Assembly: GCF_000346465.2 (NCBI RefSeq)
Contig: NC_034015.1
Coordinates: forward strand, 17,345,510-17,409,509
DNA from: Prunus persica
Taxonomy: Eukaryota > Streptophyta > Magnoliopsida > Rosales > Rosaceae
DNA length: 64,000 nt
Reading direction: 5' to 3'
The first letter of the stretch is position 1. Every line of letters starts with the position of its first letter. The position numbers and the translations under genes are program-made. The notes beneath the pieces are model-generated. The model did not search any database. It was not told the origin of the DNA and saw nothing but the letters and a program-made list of their open reading frames with translations. Shown piece by piece: positions 34,449-46,472 of this stretch.

Positions 34449-37400
34449 CTAATTTCTTGCCGAAATAGAGCGATCGGCACCTGCTTGAACACCAAATTGA
34501 CCTGCTCCCTCGCCACTAGACGGCTGTGGCTGACTACTGTTCTCAATATTGATGTTGCTAGCAGTCTTCTCATCCAGAGCAATACTTTGGATCTGAGCTG
34601 ACAGTATATCTTGACCGGACTTTCCTAGGGCCTGAGAGCCTGACGCATTAGGAGGCTGGGCAGTTGGCATTACCCATCTCATCCAATCATTGCGCCTCCT
34701 TATTTTATCACCCTAAACACAAGGCAAACATTACATATCACAAGATTTGGCATGTTATTAGAATAGCTATAGAACTCAAACACGTAACACTTTTTAACTG
34801 TATATTATGGGATAGGAGGCAAGAGGGGGGTGGGAAGGAAAAGTTAGAGAAGAAAGGAGATTTAATACTAACTCAACAAGTAACATTAAATTCTTGATTC
34901 CATGATTACATCGGACCTTAAATTATGGATTCCAGAATTACCTGTACTTCCACAACAGTTGACATTCTCATAGCATCCAGTATAAGCTGAATGTTGTCTG
35001 TCAAATTCATAACCTGAAAAGGAGATACAGAAATTGTGTTTGAATTGATCATATTAAAAAGAAAAAAGAAATCTCTGACAAAAGCAAAAGAATCAGCGAA
35101 TTTTATGAGTATAGAGATGCGCAAAAATTGACATTCTCACTACTTCCATGAAATCTCTGGCACACTCACTCTTAGTTTGCTCAACAGTACAAAAGATGAG
35201 AAAGAAATCAAACTGGTACAGAAGGTAAAGGACTTGATTCTAAACTATTTTGAGTAGATTTATTGCAATATCGGCAACACATATCCTTGTTAAAGTTTAT
35301 ATACAAAGACATTGATAACAGTTTCATTTCAGTAACAAAATATGTTTAAAGCTTATGTATGTTGGAAATTGCACATCTGATGTCACCAACAAACACTTTA
35401 AATAGAAAAGGATGAAAAAAAAACAGAAGCACAAAATAAGACCAATATTATTCCCCCCACCAAAAAAAAAAGAAAAAAAAAAGCATAAATTTGCCATCAA
35501 TGTGTCATTTCTCCACATGACATAGATAGACACAACTTTTTTCTAAATAATATTAAAATGTATCGATGACAAATTATATAATCTGAATCTGATGATAGTC
35601 AACACCAAAAGGATATTTTTCAGATGGGTATATCATAAAACAAGATTAAATTGTATTTTCTTAAACTGTAACAATTACCTATATAGCTATGTGCACAATA
35701 ACACCCATGCTTTTATGGGAGGAAAATACTACCAAAAAGAAAAAGACTACCTCATTGTTAACAGACAAACGACTAAGGTATAGGGAGTGACAGACTAAAG
35801 TAAATCACCAAAGGGCAAAATATTTATTACTGAGGTTTTAATTGTTAACTTTGATTCATTACTTTTACCCATTTATACTCCTAAAACTCTGTAGCAAGAT
35901 AGCTATGGGAAAGAAAAAAAACAATTTATACGAGGTGATATACAACTAAAGTATAAGGAGAGAGCATAAAGTAAATCACTGAAGGTCATAATACTTATTA
36001 GTGAAGTTTGTAATTGTCAACTTAGATTCATTATTTTCACCCATACTACCTAAAGTTTGTAGCAAGATAGCCACGAAAAAAACAGATTGTATAGTCTAGG
36101 CACAAAGAAAGGCAATGGGAGTTTTACATAGATAAATTGGGACAAGAGAGTAGTAAGACGTGAAATGTATTGCATCAAACTAGTAAAGTACAGATCAAGG
36201 AGTATTATGCCAAAATGACCCTGTTGACCATCTCATAAATGCTATTGCATAGCTGGAGTAAACAAACACAATTAATACTTCTCCAAATTTTTTTTTTTCC
36301 ATTAAAATTTGAAAGAAAAGATTTGACATTATGAGACAGCTATAAGACAGGCTGTGCTCAAGATAGAAATAATATGCAATCTAGGGACAAAAATCCCACA
36401 AAAAGAATTAGTCTTATAGAAAATGAAACATGATTAGCAAACCGCAAAAGATTAAGCACAGTGATAAAAAAGGATTGGAAAACTAGTATCCTATACAGCA
36501 AGATAAGGAAATATTTTGGCATGTCAATGAAGATAAGTAACTTCACCACTAAGTAAATGCATCTGACAAAGTATGTTGGCCTCAGAAGGACAGGATGTCC
36601 AATAATTTCATAGGAAACAAGCAAAATGCAAAATACTTTTAATTCACAAGCAAAGGGTACAAATGCTACATTAGGTATAAAATACCTAAAGTAGTACATT
36701 TGGACCTACTAAACTCAAAACACTTATAGATTGCGCATTCACAATGAATAAGCAAACTGAACTTTAGGGAACCCAAAGAATACAAAGAGAAATCAAGAAA
36801 GAAGAGGACAAAAACCTTAACCAGAAGACTGACAACACTTCAAAGAATAGGAGGAAAAAACACAACCAGGAGTGCAGGATGTCCTTAAAAGTTTTCCAGC
36901 TAAGCAAACTCTTTTTGGCACATATCAGCATTCATATACCTATTTGTATATATCTAAATCAAGTCATAAGAATCACTTTCTTCAGAACATGTAAATATCA
37001 TCCCATGTCGATGTAAAAGATAACAAAAGAATCACAGAAGTACAGAATCTGAAGGGCTCTCCTGAGCATGACATGCCATAATACCATCCCATACAGCACC
37101 ACATGATAGTAAACAAAATGCTATTATACTTGGTATAAATCACAAGTCATTTTCCTTAATGTGTTTCTATCCATTATTTACTTTTATTTATTTATTCAGT
37201 TACTTCTTTTAATGCATAAATTGAAGTGATTAATTGACTAATTCCAGTGTTGAAGATAACCTAATCATCACCAAGAATTTCAACAACTGAAAAACCTAAG
37301 AGACAAGTGAATGTAGAACATAAAAAATATATATGTATATATGCACAGAAGACCAGATCACTAACACCATAAGTAATCCACAAAAGAAAGTTTCCCGAAA

Positions 37401-39319
37401 AACTCACTTTATTGAAGCCTGCTATTAATTTAATACGAACCCATCCCTGGTCATCCATGTTCCGCCTCAAGAATGTATCTTTAATTAAATTGTCATTACT
37501 GCAATAAACGAGTATGAAGGGCAACAGCAGTTAAAGTTTCAAAGGACTTAAAAGGGAAAATCGCGATCACTGATCTTATGATAACAAGCAAATAAGAAAA
37601 GGAGTACCTGAAATAATACTCTATCTGATTAATGATCTTAGTATGCAGCTGAGGATCAGGAGCGGGAAAAACCATGGGATGTCGCATTGGTGCAACGAAA
37701 GGCACTCCAAGTGGCTCATGTGGTGTATGTGTAACATAAACCAGTTGAGGTTGCATTTCTGAAAAATAGAAAGATATTAGAATGAAGTCGCCTGTTAAAA
37801 CCATCTAAGTTCCATTATGCCTAAGTGCTTACCAAACCCTATGGGCCCACCAAAAGCCCTCATCTGTGGTTGGTGGATAAATTGGGCTGCATTAGGAGGT
37901 GGTGGTGGTGGTGTTTGGTGGGGCCTCATCATCCTAGGGACACTCCTTTGAGGATGCATGTGGTTGTCTCTATTGTTAAAATTTCGATGAGTGTTCCAAT
38001 CTTGGCCGCCGCGGTCCTGATCCCGCCTATAGTTGTGATGGTGAGAACCATCTCCACGAGGATGTGAACCGCCATTTCGGTTCCTGAAGGAGTTACGCTG
38101 CTGTGGATGATCATTATTGCTGTGAGATTGTGAGCCGATTGCACTCCTATGTGTATGCTCCTTAGGAGAAGGGTTATTTGGAACCGTTTCAACACCTTGA
38201 CCAGCTGAGGATTGATGCTGGGGAAGACCTCCATTAGAGGAGGCACTTGCATTATTTCGTTTCATAGATCTCTGGCGCGCAGGTCCAGTATGGTTTGGAG
38301 TTGAAGACGAATTCACTTGTTTCGGTGATGAGGTAGGTGTGGTTCCAGTCCCCTATACCACACACATCAAGGAATATGAATGTACATATGCACATAGAAA
38401 TAACCTAATTAACTGATATAGGGAACATAAACTATAGTACAAAAACCAAATACAATACCCTCCATTAAGGTTAATCAAATTTGCTTTAAAAATATAATTT
38501 TTCAATGCCTCAAACAATCAGAACCAGTAATTCAAGATATACTTTCCACTTACTTTCCTTCTTTCTCAATGAATAAGAAAAAATGTCACTTATGCAATTA
38601 CCCAAATTTTCTCACAAACGAACACGCTCACTATAAAATAGCACCATTCAAATGCAGAGAAGTATAATGCATTGCTTGATTATAGTCAAATCAACTTAAA
38701 AATAGCATATCAGCCTAAATCATATAGCATTTTACGTTCTTCTCAGCAACCAAACAATATCAGAGAGATTCAAGGAAGAAACCTGCGACATGGAGACAGA
38801 CAAAGGTGGTTCCGATACACCTTTGAGTGGTTCCGGAGACAATTTCGTCGATGCCCGAGCCGACTCGGACAAGGCTGGCCAAGAAACAGCTCCCATTACG
38901 GGCCCAACCTCGATGGCCCCATTCGAGGGCTTGTTCCAAGCTGGCCTCTTACCCGCATTGCCGTTCTCGGAGCCCTCACCCACTGACTCCTCCGCCGGAG
39001 GAGGCGAAGACGAATTCGACTGAGGAGCAGAGTTAGACTGAGACTGAGAAGACGAAGAAGAAGAAGGAGGGGGAGGAGGAGGCGCAGCAGCGACAGCTGG
39101 CTCAGTCACAGCCGTCGACGGCGACGAAGGAGCGACCGCGATCGGTTCAGATTCTCCCCGCACGATTTGGGTCCACGGAGACGAGACCGCCCTGGCGGCT
39201 CGGCGCGATTGGGTGGTGGGGCTGCTGACACTCTCGCCGGCGTGACGCGGCGATTGTACGGCCGGGTACGACGCCGTTTCTGGATTGCTGCTCTTATTCG
39301 CGGAGTTAATCATGGCCAT
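34449..39319 (-). CDS. LARP1: La-related protein 1 (LARP1B/C type)
   Basis: RNA-binding protein of the LARP1 family, linked to mRNA stability and translation. Six exons on the minus strand (39319-38783, 38352-37833, 37758-37608, 37498-37408, 35013-34942, 34712-34449) join in frame to 544 aa. The N-terminus is low complexity (Ser/Pro-rich with a poly-Pro/Ser run), with VSSPWTQIVRGE near residue 45 and RPAWNKP near 125. Exon 2 encodes an Arg/Gly/Asn/His-rich stretch. The La motif (about 387-470) shows INQIEYYFSNDNLIKDTFLR, RNMDDQGWVRIKLIAGFN and TDNIQLILDAMRMSTVVEVQ, then RRRNDWMRWVM. No DM15 repeats follow, so it is the short LARP1B/C type, not LARP1A. GWVRI replaces the usual GWVPI. The ATG at 39319 is used; another follows two codons later. 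Intron 4 is 2.4 kb and holds a diverged tandem repeat. FD lies 4.9 kb downstream. Confidence 0.94.
35770..36098. repeat. Diverged tandem duplication (about 170 bp) in LARP1 intron 4
   Basis: Two units share GTAAATCAC (35800 and 35971), TTCATTA...TT(T/A)CACCCAT-type sequence and GTAGCAAGATAG (35891 and 36059). The period is 168-171 bp, with many substitutions. It is non-coding and lies wholly in the intron. Confidence 0.75.
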
Positions 39320-41230
39320 AACAAGCAAAAGCTAGGGTTAGCGAGCGCGAGAGAGAGTCGACGAGTTGATCGACGAGGAGGGGAGGGGCAAAATGGGGAT
39401 AGAGTGATCAAAATTTCAGCGGACTTAGAGCGATAATGGAGAAGTGATTAGGGTTTCAGAGCAATGTGAGGGCATAAATTAGGGTTCCAAAGATTTGGGG
39501 GCGATCGGATCGCAGAGAAGAAGGAGAGAGCAGAGAGAGAGGTGAAGAAGAGGAGCGAGCGAGCGAGTGCTCTCTGATTTTTCTCTCTCTTTGGGGCGTG
39601 TGTTTGTGTGTTTCTTCTTGTTCTCGTAGTTGCTTAGCCTTTGGGCTTTGCGCTGTGAGATTTCCTGGACGCCCAGGTTTTATACGTATAAGATTACTTA
39701 AATACCCCTTCTAGCGTACCCGCGGGGCAGCTTTGCCTTCCTGTGTTTGTTTAGGTCATCCACACAACACCTGAGTTACATGGGATTCAGGATCAGGAAT
39801 GCAAATACGACTAGGACTCTCCTTTTAACTTTTTACTAGACTTGCTCTATTTTTTTAAAATATATTTTTTACTATTACTTGCCTAATTACGGCTCTACGT
39901 GGAGGCAACTTCTTGACCAAATAGGATTAGGACACATCATCGACTGCACAATGTGATGGATATTCTATCGGTGTGTCTCATTCATATTGGAGATTAATGC
40001 TTTTAAAACGCCTTCGACCAAGTTATGAGTGATTAGATGTGATTATAGAATACTATATTAGTATGGTCACGTGGTATATTTTGTATACGTGTTATAAATT
40101 ATAAAATAAGTGGATCTTTATTCATACTATTCCCTAAAAGGGAGAAAAATAAATCATGTCGTCCACATATATTATAACACGTGTACAAGATATACTATGT
40201 GACAATACTGCCATAATATTCTATAATTTCTCTTATCCATCAAAATTGGTAACATATCCTACTTCAATGTCTTCCCAAATTTTTAGTTCATTGAAAAAAT
40301 ATTTTTCCATATTTTTAAATTGACATACATCACTTACCTTCTTTGGATTTATAAAAATGAAGAAATCTAAAAACTTCAGGTGGAAAAAGAAAAAAAAACC
40401 CTTGGAATTTAGAAATAAAAAATTATGACTTTAAATTTTATCTAAATAGAAATCTAAAGAGTAAACAAAAAAAGAAAAAACAGTGCCATCACGACTATTA
40501 ACTACTATCATTCATTTATAAATTAATTCCTCAAAAAAAAAACCTAAACATGAAATTCCGTGTTTAAATCTCGTTATTCTTTATAAGTCGGTCAAACAAA
40601 CTAAACTTCCACTAATTTTACATCAAAGTCCCATCATTTTGTCTGACCAACAAACAAAAAAAAGGTCCCATCATGTTGAAATTCCCTAACACCAGCGTAG
40701 GTAGGAATAGGTTCTCGATCAAGAGCTGAACTAAATTGTGGTAAATTTGGACCAAAATAAAAACCTTAGTAAAAAAAAAAAAAAAAAAAAAAAAAGAAGG
40801 TTTCGATGAGTCTGTAAATCTGTCTGGTTTTAAGTATATTGATTTGGTAAATGGTTCTACTTCTCAAGAGCAAAAACCTGAGCAACCGATGACAGAGCCT
40901 GTAATTCCAAGTGAATAAACCTGTTCCTCCCATGACTCAAGCTCTAAAATTCAATTCAAACAATGTTAACTCAAGACCATTTGAAAAATATCAACCTCAG
41001 CTGCTGTCTTCTATCTTTGTATGATAAGGTGCCTACAAAATAAGCATTCCCAATGAATGCGAATGGTCCCCAACACCCTTCAGCGAATAAATTCAATTCT
41101 ATATTGATTTTTTTTCTTCTCAACACAAGAATAAAAGGTCAAAGAAAGAACCAACACGCAAGAAACTGGCATTTGTAAATGGGAGGGAGTTTGAGTTTGA
41201 AGTGATTACTTTACAAGTTATAATGGAAAG
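39320..41230. other. LARP1 leader/promoter and spacer; MITE inside
   Basis: 39320-39600 is the purine-rich (GAGAG) LARP1 5' UTR/core promoter on the minus strand. Beyond it lies AT-rich spacer with a fold-back MITE (40.04-40.23 kb) and a long poly(A) run (about 40.77-40.795 kb) followed by a short coding-like fragment. The 3' UTR of the USP-like gene ends the region. No gene is supported. Confidence 0.6.
40042..40227. mobile_element. MITE/fold-back element with ~65-bp terminal inverted repeats
   Basis: The left arm begins ATTATAGAATACTATATTAG. The reverse complement of the right arm begins ATTATAGAATATTATGGCAG. Both continue through a GTCAC...GTATAT...ACGTGTTATA pattern. The inner loop is about 50 bp. 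With long inverted repeats and no coding capacity, this is a typical non-autonomous DNA transposon. A target duplication was not clear. Confidence 0.7.
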
Positions 41231-42897
41231 TTACAATGGCAAAAGGATGACCGGGCAAGGAATGAACTCTGCAAGCAGGTTTGCATCAACATGCTTGGAA
41301 TGAATAGCTTCCATGCTTATAACAACTAAATCCAAATTCAGGTCATCAGCAACCTCGCCGATGATGGCTGTCGGCTTGTTCCCTTCCCCAAGTCGCTCTA
41401 GCAGCTTGTATTCTTTGAACCCACCTATCAGTAATTTTTTGAAGGGGTTACAAGTAATGTTAGTGTTAAAGATGCTGCTCTAAACATATACAAATCATAA
41501 GTAGATCAACAATCAATTCTTTTACAAGCATACTTAAAAATGTTCACAAACCCTATTCTTTGAAGTAGTAAATTTTGTCAACAATTGCATACGATATTCT
41601 TACAACACAATAATAAAAACATGATGCCTAGATCCTCTTCTACATTCAAGAGTTTTTGACAAATTAGCATAGCCCCCAATAATACAGTATTATAGTCACT
41701 TCTTTCTAAGAAAAAATGCAACTTGAATCAAGATTTGATGCTTCAACCCTTTTCTAGTATTTGAACTCCCTTCAAGCATCAAACTTTCACCTAAGGTTGT
41801 ACCTTTACTATAAATTGAATATATTAGGGGGCTAAACTTTGGCCATTTTTGCCAAAAACTTCCCATTCAATATCAGAGTTATCAACTAGCAAATCACCCT
41901 TTCGGTTTTCTAATGAAATATGACAATGTGGCTCCTTTTCCATTGCCATTCTTCTCTATGCATGTTTTGATTCAGTCAGTAGAATTAAAACATTTAACTT
42001 ATTGTGAAAAACTGCATACAATCAAAATAACACCCCCGGAAAACCCAATCGGCACATTTGTACATGCAAACATAGTGTGTACGCTTTCATTCCTTTGTTA
42101 ATTCACATCCCCAATCAGTCCTCACATTTCAAAACATATCGATTGAAAGTTGAAACCTTCCCTATTGCACATAAAATTGTAAGAGCATATATACAGCACA
42201 CAAACCTTCAGAGAGATGCCAGCGGATAGTAGAAAGTTGGGTTTCATGTTGCGGCAGAGACTCCTTCTCCTTCTCATCGATAACTGCAAACAACACAAAA
42301 TCCTATATTTCTAGACTAGGCATATCGTATCAAAATGCAAAAAGGGTCTGTACAGTGAAAAAGGCTATATCTTGTGCTTGATTTCCACACCATATATAAA
42401 CAACGTAAAAGCAGAGAGGTCAGTGGTGGATCAGTACACATACCCACAACCGTAATGTCAGCTCCATACTTGTTTGCCAAAGCAGCAGCAGTAGCTATAG
42501 CCTGTAGAAAAATAAAAATTCAAACTTTTTTGCATGCATCACACACAGAAGCAGCCATGTAAATTATGTGGGTCAAAATTACCTGTCTTGTTCCCTCGGA
42601 GAGATATGGGTTCCCATCGACGATGGGCAGAAGCAGATGCTTGAAATGGGTAATGGCATCTGCAGCTGTACTGACTTGAGGCTCTTGCGGCTCAGCCTGT
42701 GCTGATGGAGAGTGAAAGTATTTACCATTATGCCCCAGCCGTCTGAATCCGGAAAATATGGAGAGATTGCGAGGTTTGAGAGGAGGAGGAAGAGAAAGAG
42801 AGAGAGACTCAGAAGAAGAAGGTGGTTTCAGAATCGAAGTCTTTGCGTGCTTTGTGGTTTCGACAGGAATGGTTACTGGGTAGTGAGCAAAAGCCAT
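41231..42897 (-). CDS. Universal stress protein-like (adenine nucleotide alpha hydrolase fold), probably plastid-targeted
   Basis: Four exons on the minus strand (42897-42583, 42501-42444, 42283-42206, 41424-41231) give 214 aa. The first ~75 residues are rich in Ser, Pro and basic residues with few acids, as in a chloroplast transit peptide. The rest has the Rossmann-like USP fold. Strand 1 is KHLLLPIVDGNP, then EGTRQAIATAAALANKYGAD and ITVVVIDEKE. The C-terminal half has LGEGNKPTAIIGEVADDLNL, DLVVISMEAIH and the final strand FIPCPVILLPL. The classic G-x2-G-x9-G ATP loop is not visible, so nucleotide binding is uncertain. The function is unknown; a stress role is only suggested by family. It is divergent from the METTL23-like gene with about 250 bp between start codons. 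Confidence 0.85.
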
Positions 42898-43145
42898 TGG
42901 AGAACTAGGCGAGCTCCGAGTTGACGAGTTCACTCAGTGAAGCAGAGGAAGAAGATGTTGAAGATTAGGGGTGCTTCCAGAAAGCGCTATCAAAGATCGA
43001 CTTCAAAATTGATGTTGGTTTTGGATAATCTTAATTGGGCCTTGTTGGATTCGGCCCATTGGGCCTTAGTGGACCCATAACTTGCCTTCACAGCTCACTT
43101 CGTCCCTCTGTTACGAACTTACGACTTTTCGCAGGTAGCGAATCT
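42898..43145. promoter_or_regulatory. Compact bidirectional promoter between USP-like and METTL23-like genes
   Basis: Only 248 bp separate the two divergent start codons. No TATA box is evident on either side. The sequence contains GGGCC repeats (TTGGGCCTTG, TTGGGCCTTAG, near 43035-43070), similar to site II/TCP-type TGGGCC elements of plant housekeeping promoters. That the genes share this promoter is inference. Confidence 0.5.
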
Positions 43146-44751
43146 ATGGAACCCATTGACTCGGCCGAAACCGAAACGGCCGATACTCTTATGACGACGG
43201 TGTCTCGTCATCATTTCGGGGATGAAATGGACGAACCGGCCTTCTCCATCTCTATCATCGAGAACATGAAGGAAGACTATGGTCTGTTCGTGTGGCCCTG
43301 TAGCGTGGTCCTAGCGGAGTATGTTTGGCAACAGAGATTGCGCTTTTCCGGAGCCGGTGTGTTAGAGGTGGTAAAATGTACATGTTATCCTTATCCGGGT
43401 TTAATCTTATTCTTTACTTGTTAATTAATTATTAATAATTACTGGGTTAGTTTGCAGCTTGGTGCTGGAACTTCCTTGCCAGGTTTAGTTGCAGCCAAAG
43501 TTGGTGCCGACGTCACTCTCACTGATGACTCGAGTAGATTAGAGGTATTGAATTTCAATTAAATTTGTTTTTTAGTTTCTGTTCAGATCTTAAATCAGTT
43601 TCTTCTTTCTTATTTGCTTGAAAGCTCAATTATCTTTATGATGGTCATTGGTTAGAATATATGTTGGGAAATGTTATGTTTTATGTTACTTTTTGCTTAA
43701 AAATCCCACTGGAAAAATTTTCATTTTAATCAAGGAATGTATTTGAGTTTTGGTCCGTTGCCGAATTTCGATTTTTTTGATTCAGAAGTATAATTTTGCT
43801 ATGAACTGCCTGCTTTGGTCCCAATTGACCCTTAAAGTTGATAAAGAATCTTCATTTTCTTTGCTACTTCAGTTACTTAGTTCAGACTTGTTATTTCTTC
43901 TCCAAGCAACGTCTCTGTTTTAAATGGCTATAATTAGCGATTTATGGCATTGTTGTTTTGCATCTGCAGGTGCTGGACAACATGAAACGAGTGCTTGACC
44001 TTAATAAACTTGAGTGCAATGTAATTTCCATCAACAGACCAAACTCCGTTTCTTATTTGCGTATCGCCTAATAAGATGATGTTAATTGTATCTTCCTTTT
44101 GTGTCACCATGACCTTGTTTATCTTGTTAGGAGATCTAGTTCTGTTTTCAGGTAATGGGATTGACATGGGGAGTTTGGGATGCATCTACATTCAGTTTAC
44201 ATCCAAAATTTGTTCTTGGGGCTGATGTGTTATATGATGCTAGTGGTAGGGTTATTATTATCTACTAGTTTTTTGTTTTTGTTTTTTCTCGTTTTTCCCT
44301 CTTACCATCTCGATCACTTAACTTGAGCTGAAATGTGGATTTTGTTTGTGTTGTTAAGCCTTTGATGACCTCTTTGCCACTGTTACATTCCTGCTCCAAA
44401 GTTCTCCGGGGTCAGTGTTCATAACAACTTACCATAATCGGAGGTATTTTCACCTGCTTTGGTTTCTAATGTTATTTCAACTCTAGAACATGTGCACATG
44501 TAGTATGCGCATAGCGCTGGAAACGAACTCTCTCTTACTTTGTTACTCTCTGAAAACACTTCGTGTGTATAATGTGCAGTGGACATCATCTGATTGAGTT
44601 TTTGATGGTCAAATGGGGGTTGAAGTGTGTGAAGCTTCTTGATGCCTTTTCATTTATGCCATCCCACAAGGCATCCGGGCTAAGCGGCAACCTTCAGTTG
44701 GCAGAGATTGTTCTGGATAGTCAACGGGCTGAGATACCGGTTTTGCATTAG
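43146..44751 (+). CDS. METTL23-like protein methyltransferase (MTF16 family)
   Basis: Class I SAM-dependent methyltransferase of the family that includes METTL23; mammalian METTL23 methylates arginine on histone H3. Six exons (43146-43367, 43458-43544, 43970-44020, 44152-44245, 44359-44443, 44580-44751) join to 236 aa. The N-terminal FSISIIENMKEDYGLFVWPC and LAEYVWQQ are family marks. Motif I is VLELGAGTSLPGLVAAKVGA (about 72-91), motif II VTLTDDSS, and the post-I acidic motif LGADVLYDASAFDDL (substrate/SAM pocket). A long open frame upstream of 43146 has no ATG and is non-conserved. Substrate in plants is unknown. Confidence 0.9.
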
Positions 44752-45155
44752 CAGTGTGGGAATGCAGTAATGCAGCCGCTCGGACTTGCATTAAGACTGC
44801 TTGTTACTGTTGGAACTCTGCTGCAGCAAGTTCAGTAGTCCAGTTGATTGAGCGCACTGTAATGGAGGACATCATTTGTTCATCTTTATTAAGAGTTAGG
44901 TCAACATAGACAGATTTCAAGTTTCACAAAAGAAAGTATTGTTTCCGTTCAAACCAATATTTATAATAGCTTTGTATTTATAACAGCTTTTGTTGTAACA
45001 AGATCCTTACAAACATTATGAATTACAGCAGACAAACAATTTCTCTCTGAAATCTCTCAAACAAAGAAAGATAATAACAGAGAACCATCTTATTTGATGG
45101 ATTTTTCAGCTCCCTGGTTTTAAATTTGACTACAACTAAGATTGAAGGCCCTCAA
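44752..45155. other. Convergent 3' space between METTL23-like and peroxidase genes
   Basis: This holds the 3' UTRs of two convergent genes (tail to tail). No further gene or clear repeat is seen. Confidence 0.6.
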
Positions 45156-46394
45156 TTAATTTACTATCCTGCAGTCTTTCCTGACCTCTTGTCCACCTGT
45201 AATGCTACTCATCTTAATCATAGAATTCACAAAAGCATCTAAGAAAGCTTCCTTTGAAGTAGCAAACTTAGTAACCAAATTTTTGGTCTTTGGAAAACTA
45301 AGCAGAGCTTGGTCTGAAGAAAACAAGCTCTTCCCCTGGAGGATCAACTTGTAGTATGCGTTATCAAAAGTTGTTGAAGAAGGATCCATGGTGGCGCCAG
45401 CGTTTTTTGGCCTGTTATTGATGGGACATGTATTCTTTAAGCTTGCTGCAAAGGATGGTCGCAGTGAAGGATCGACGTCGTGTGTGGCATTGAAGTTGTG
45501 GATTCTGTTTTGGAAAGATGAGCAGTGAGAGAACCCTAGAGTGTGACCTCCTGCAGATGTTTCAATAGTTAAGCTCTCCATTTCTTCTTGAGATAAATGA
45601 AAAATATGAAATAGCAATTGCAATTGCAATTGGGATATTGAAGTTAGTTTACCTGAAAGAGCCACCAGGTCATTCAAGGACAGACCTCTCTGAGAGAAGC
45701 TCTGCTGCAGTTGAGATATGTTGAAGGTTGGAGCTGGCAATTGTCTGGTTTCAGTAGCCTTTGATGTTCTTCCATCTTTTCTTCCTTTTGGCACATCCCA
45801 GTTTGGACCTCCAGACTGCAAAGATTAATAGTACAATCAGAAACAGCAAGAACTTTTTCTTGTCATTTTTGTTTAAAACCAGTTGTGAGGACTTTTTCTT
45901 GCTTACTTGCACAACAGCATCCCTTGCAGCTAGAGCCAAGATATCAGCACATGAGACCACACCAGGGCAGGAAGCCTCCACTTGTTTCTTTGCATTGTCA
46001 ATGACATAAAATGCATGCAAAGAAATATTTGGTGGCCCATCTTTCTCTGCTTGGTTGCTCCCTTTGGAATTTAACAACACAGAGGCATCACAACCCTGCA
46101 AAAACAAGGGAAAAAGTTTCGGCTAACTCAACCAGTGCATTTAAACTGTCAGACAACTTGTACAGAAAAAATATACATATGTACCCTTATGAAACAGTCA
46201 TGGAAATGCATCCTGAGCAGAGCAGCCGGGACAGTTCTGTCATTAGCTGCCGCTTTCTTGACAGCATTTGAAACTATTTGGTCAACGTTAGGACAGCTCT
46301 TATCGTAATAATTCGAGCTCAGTGCGGTAATCACCGGGGAAAAGGCTGAAAGGATGATGAGGACTGAGCTCAAGAATGCAAGATTAAAGGCCAT
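45156..46394 (-). CDS. PRX64: Class III peroxidase, PRX64-like
   Basis: Secreted heme peroxidase of the apoplast; Arabidopsis PRX64 polymerises lignin in the Casparian strip. Four exons (46394-46185, 46095-45907, 45815-45653, 45550-45156) give 318 aa with the classical three-intron peroxidase structure. A signal peptide precedes [11 protein letters not shown]. The distal site has R61 and H65 in [18 protein letters not shown] and [18 protein letters not shown] follow. The proximal heme ligand is H190 in SGGHTLGF. The sequences [26 protein letters not shown] and [15 protein letters not shown] are specific to the PRX64 clade. The C-terminal Cys-containing segment VRKDCRIVN is intact. An upstream in-frame extension lacks an ATG, so MAFNL is the start. 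TATAAATA lies 71 bp upstream. Confidence 0.95.
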
Positions 46395-46464
46395 CCTTAC
46401 AACTCTCTTTCTTAACTCTTTGTAACTTTGTTTAAGTGTGGGAACTAACAATGGATTAGAGTGG

Positions 46465-46472
46465 TATTTATA
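46465..46472 (-). promoter_or_regulatory. TATA box of the peroxidase gene
   Basis: TATAAATA on the minus strand, 71 bp before the start codon, implies a leader of about 35-45 nt. Confidence 0.65.

Noticed and set aside
43035..43145. N-terminal extension of the METTL23-like frame
   Set aside because: The frame opens at TTG, not ATG, and the added residues have no similarity to the family; the ATG at 43146 fits the family length.
44061..44155. Possible C/D snoRNA in METTL23-like intron 3 (GATGATG, then CTG)
   Set aside because: The C box is imperfect, no D box or terminal stem could be placed.
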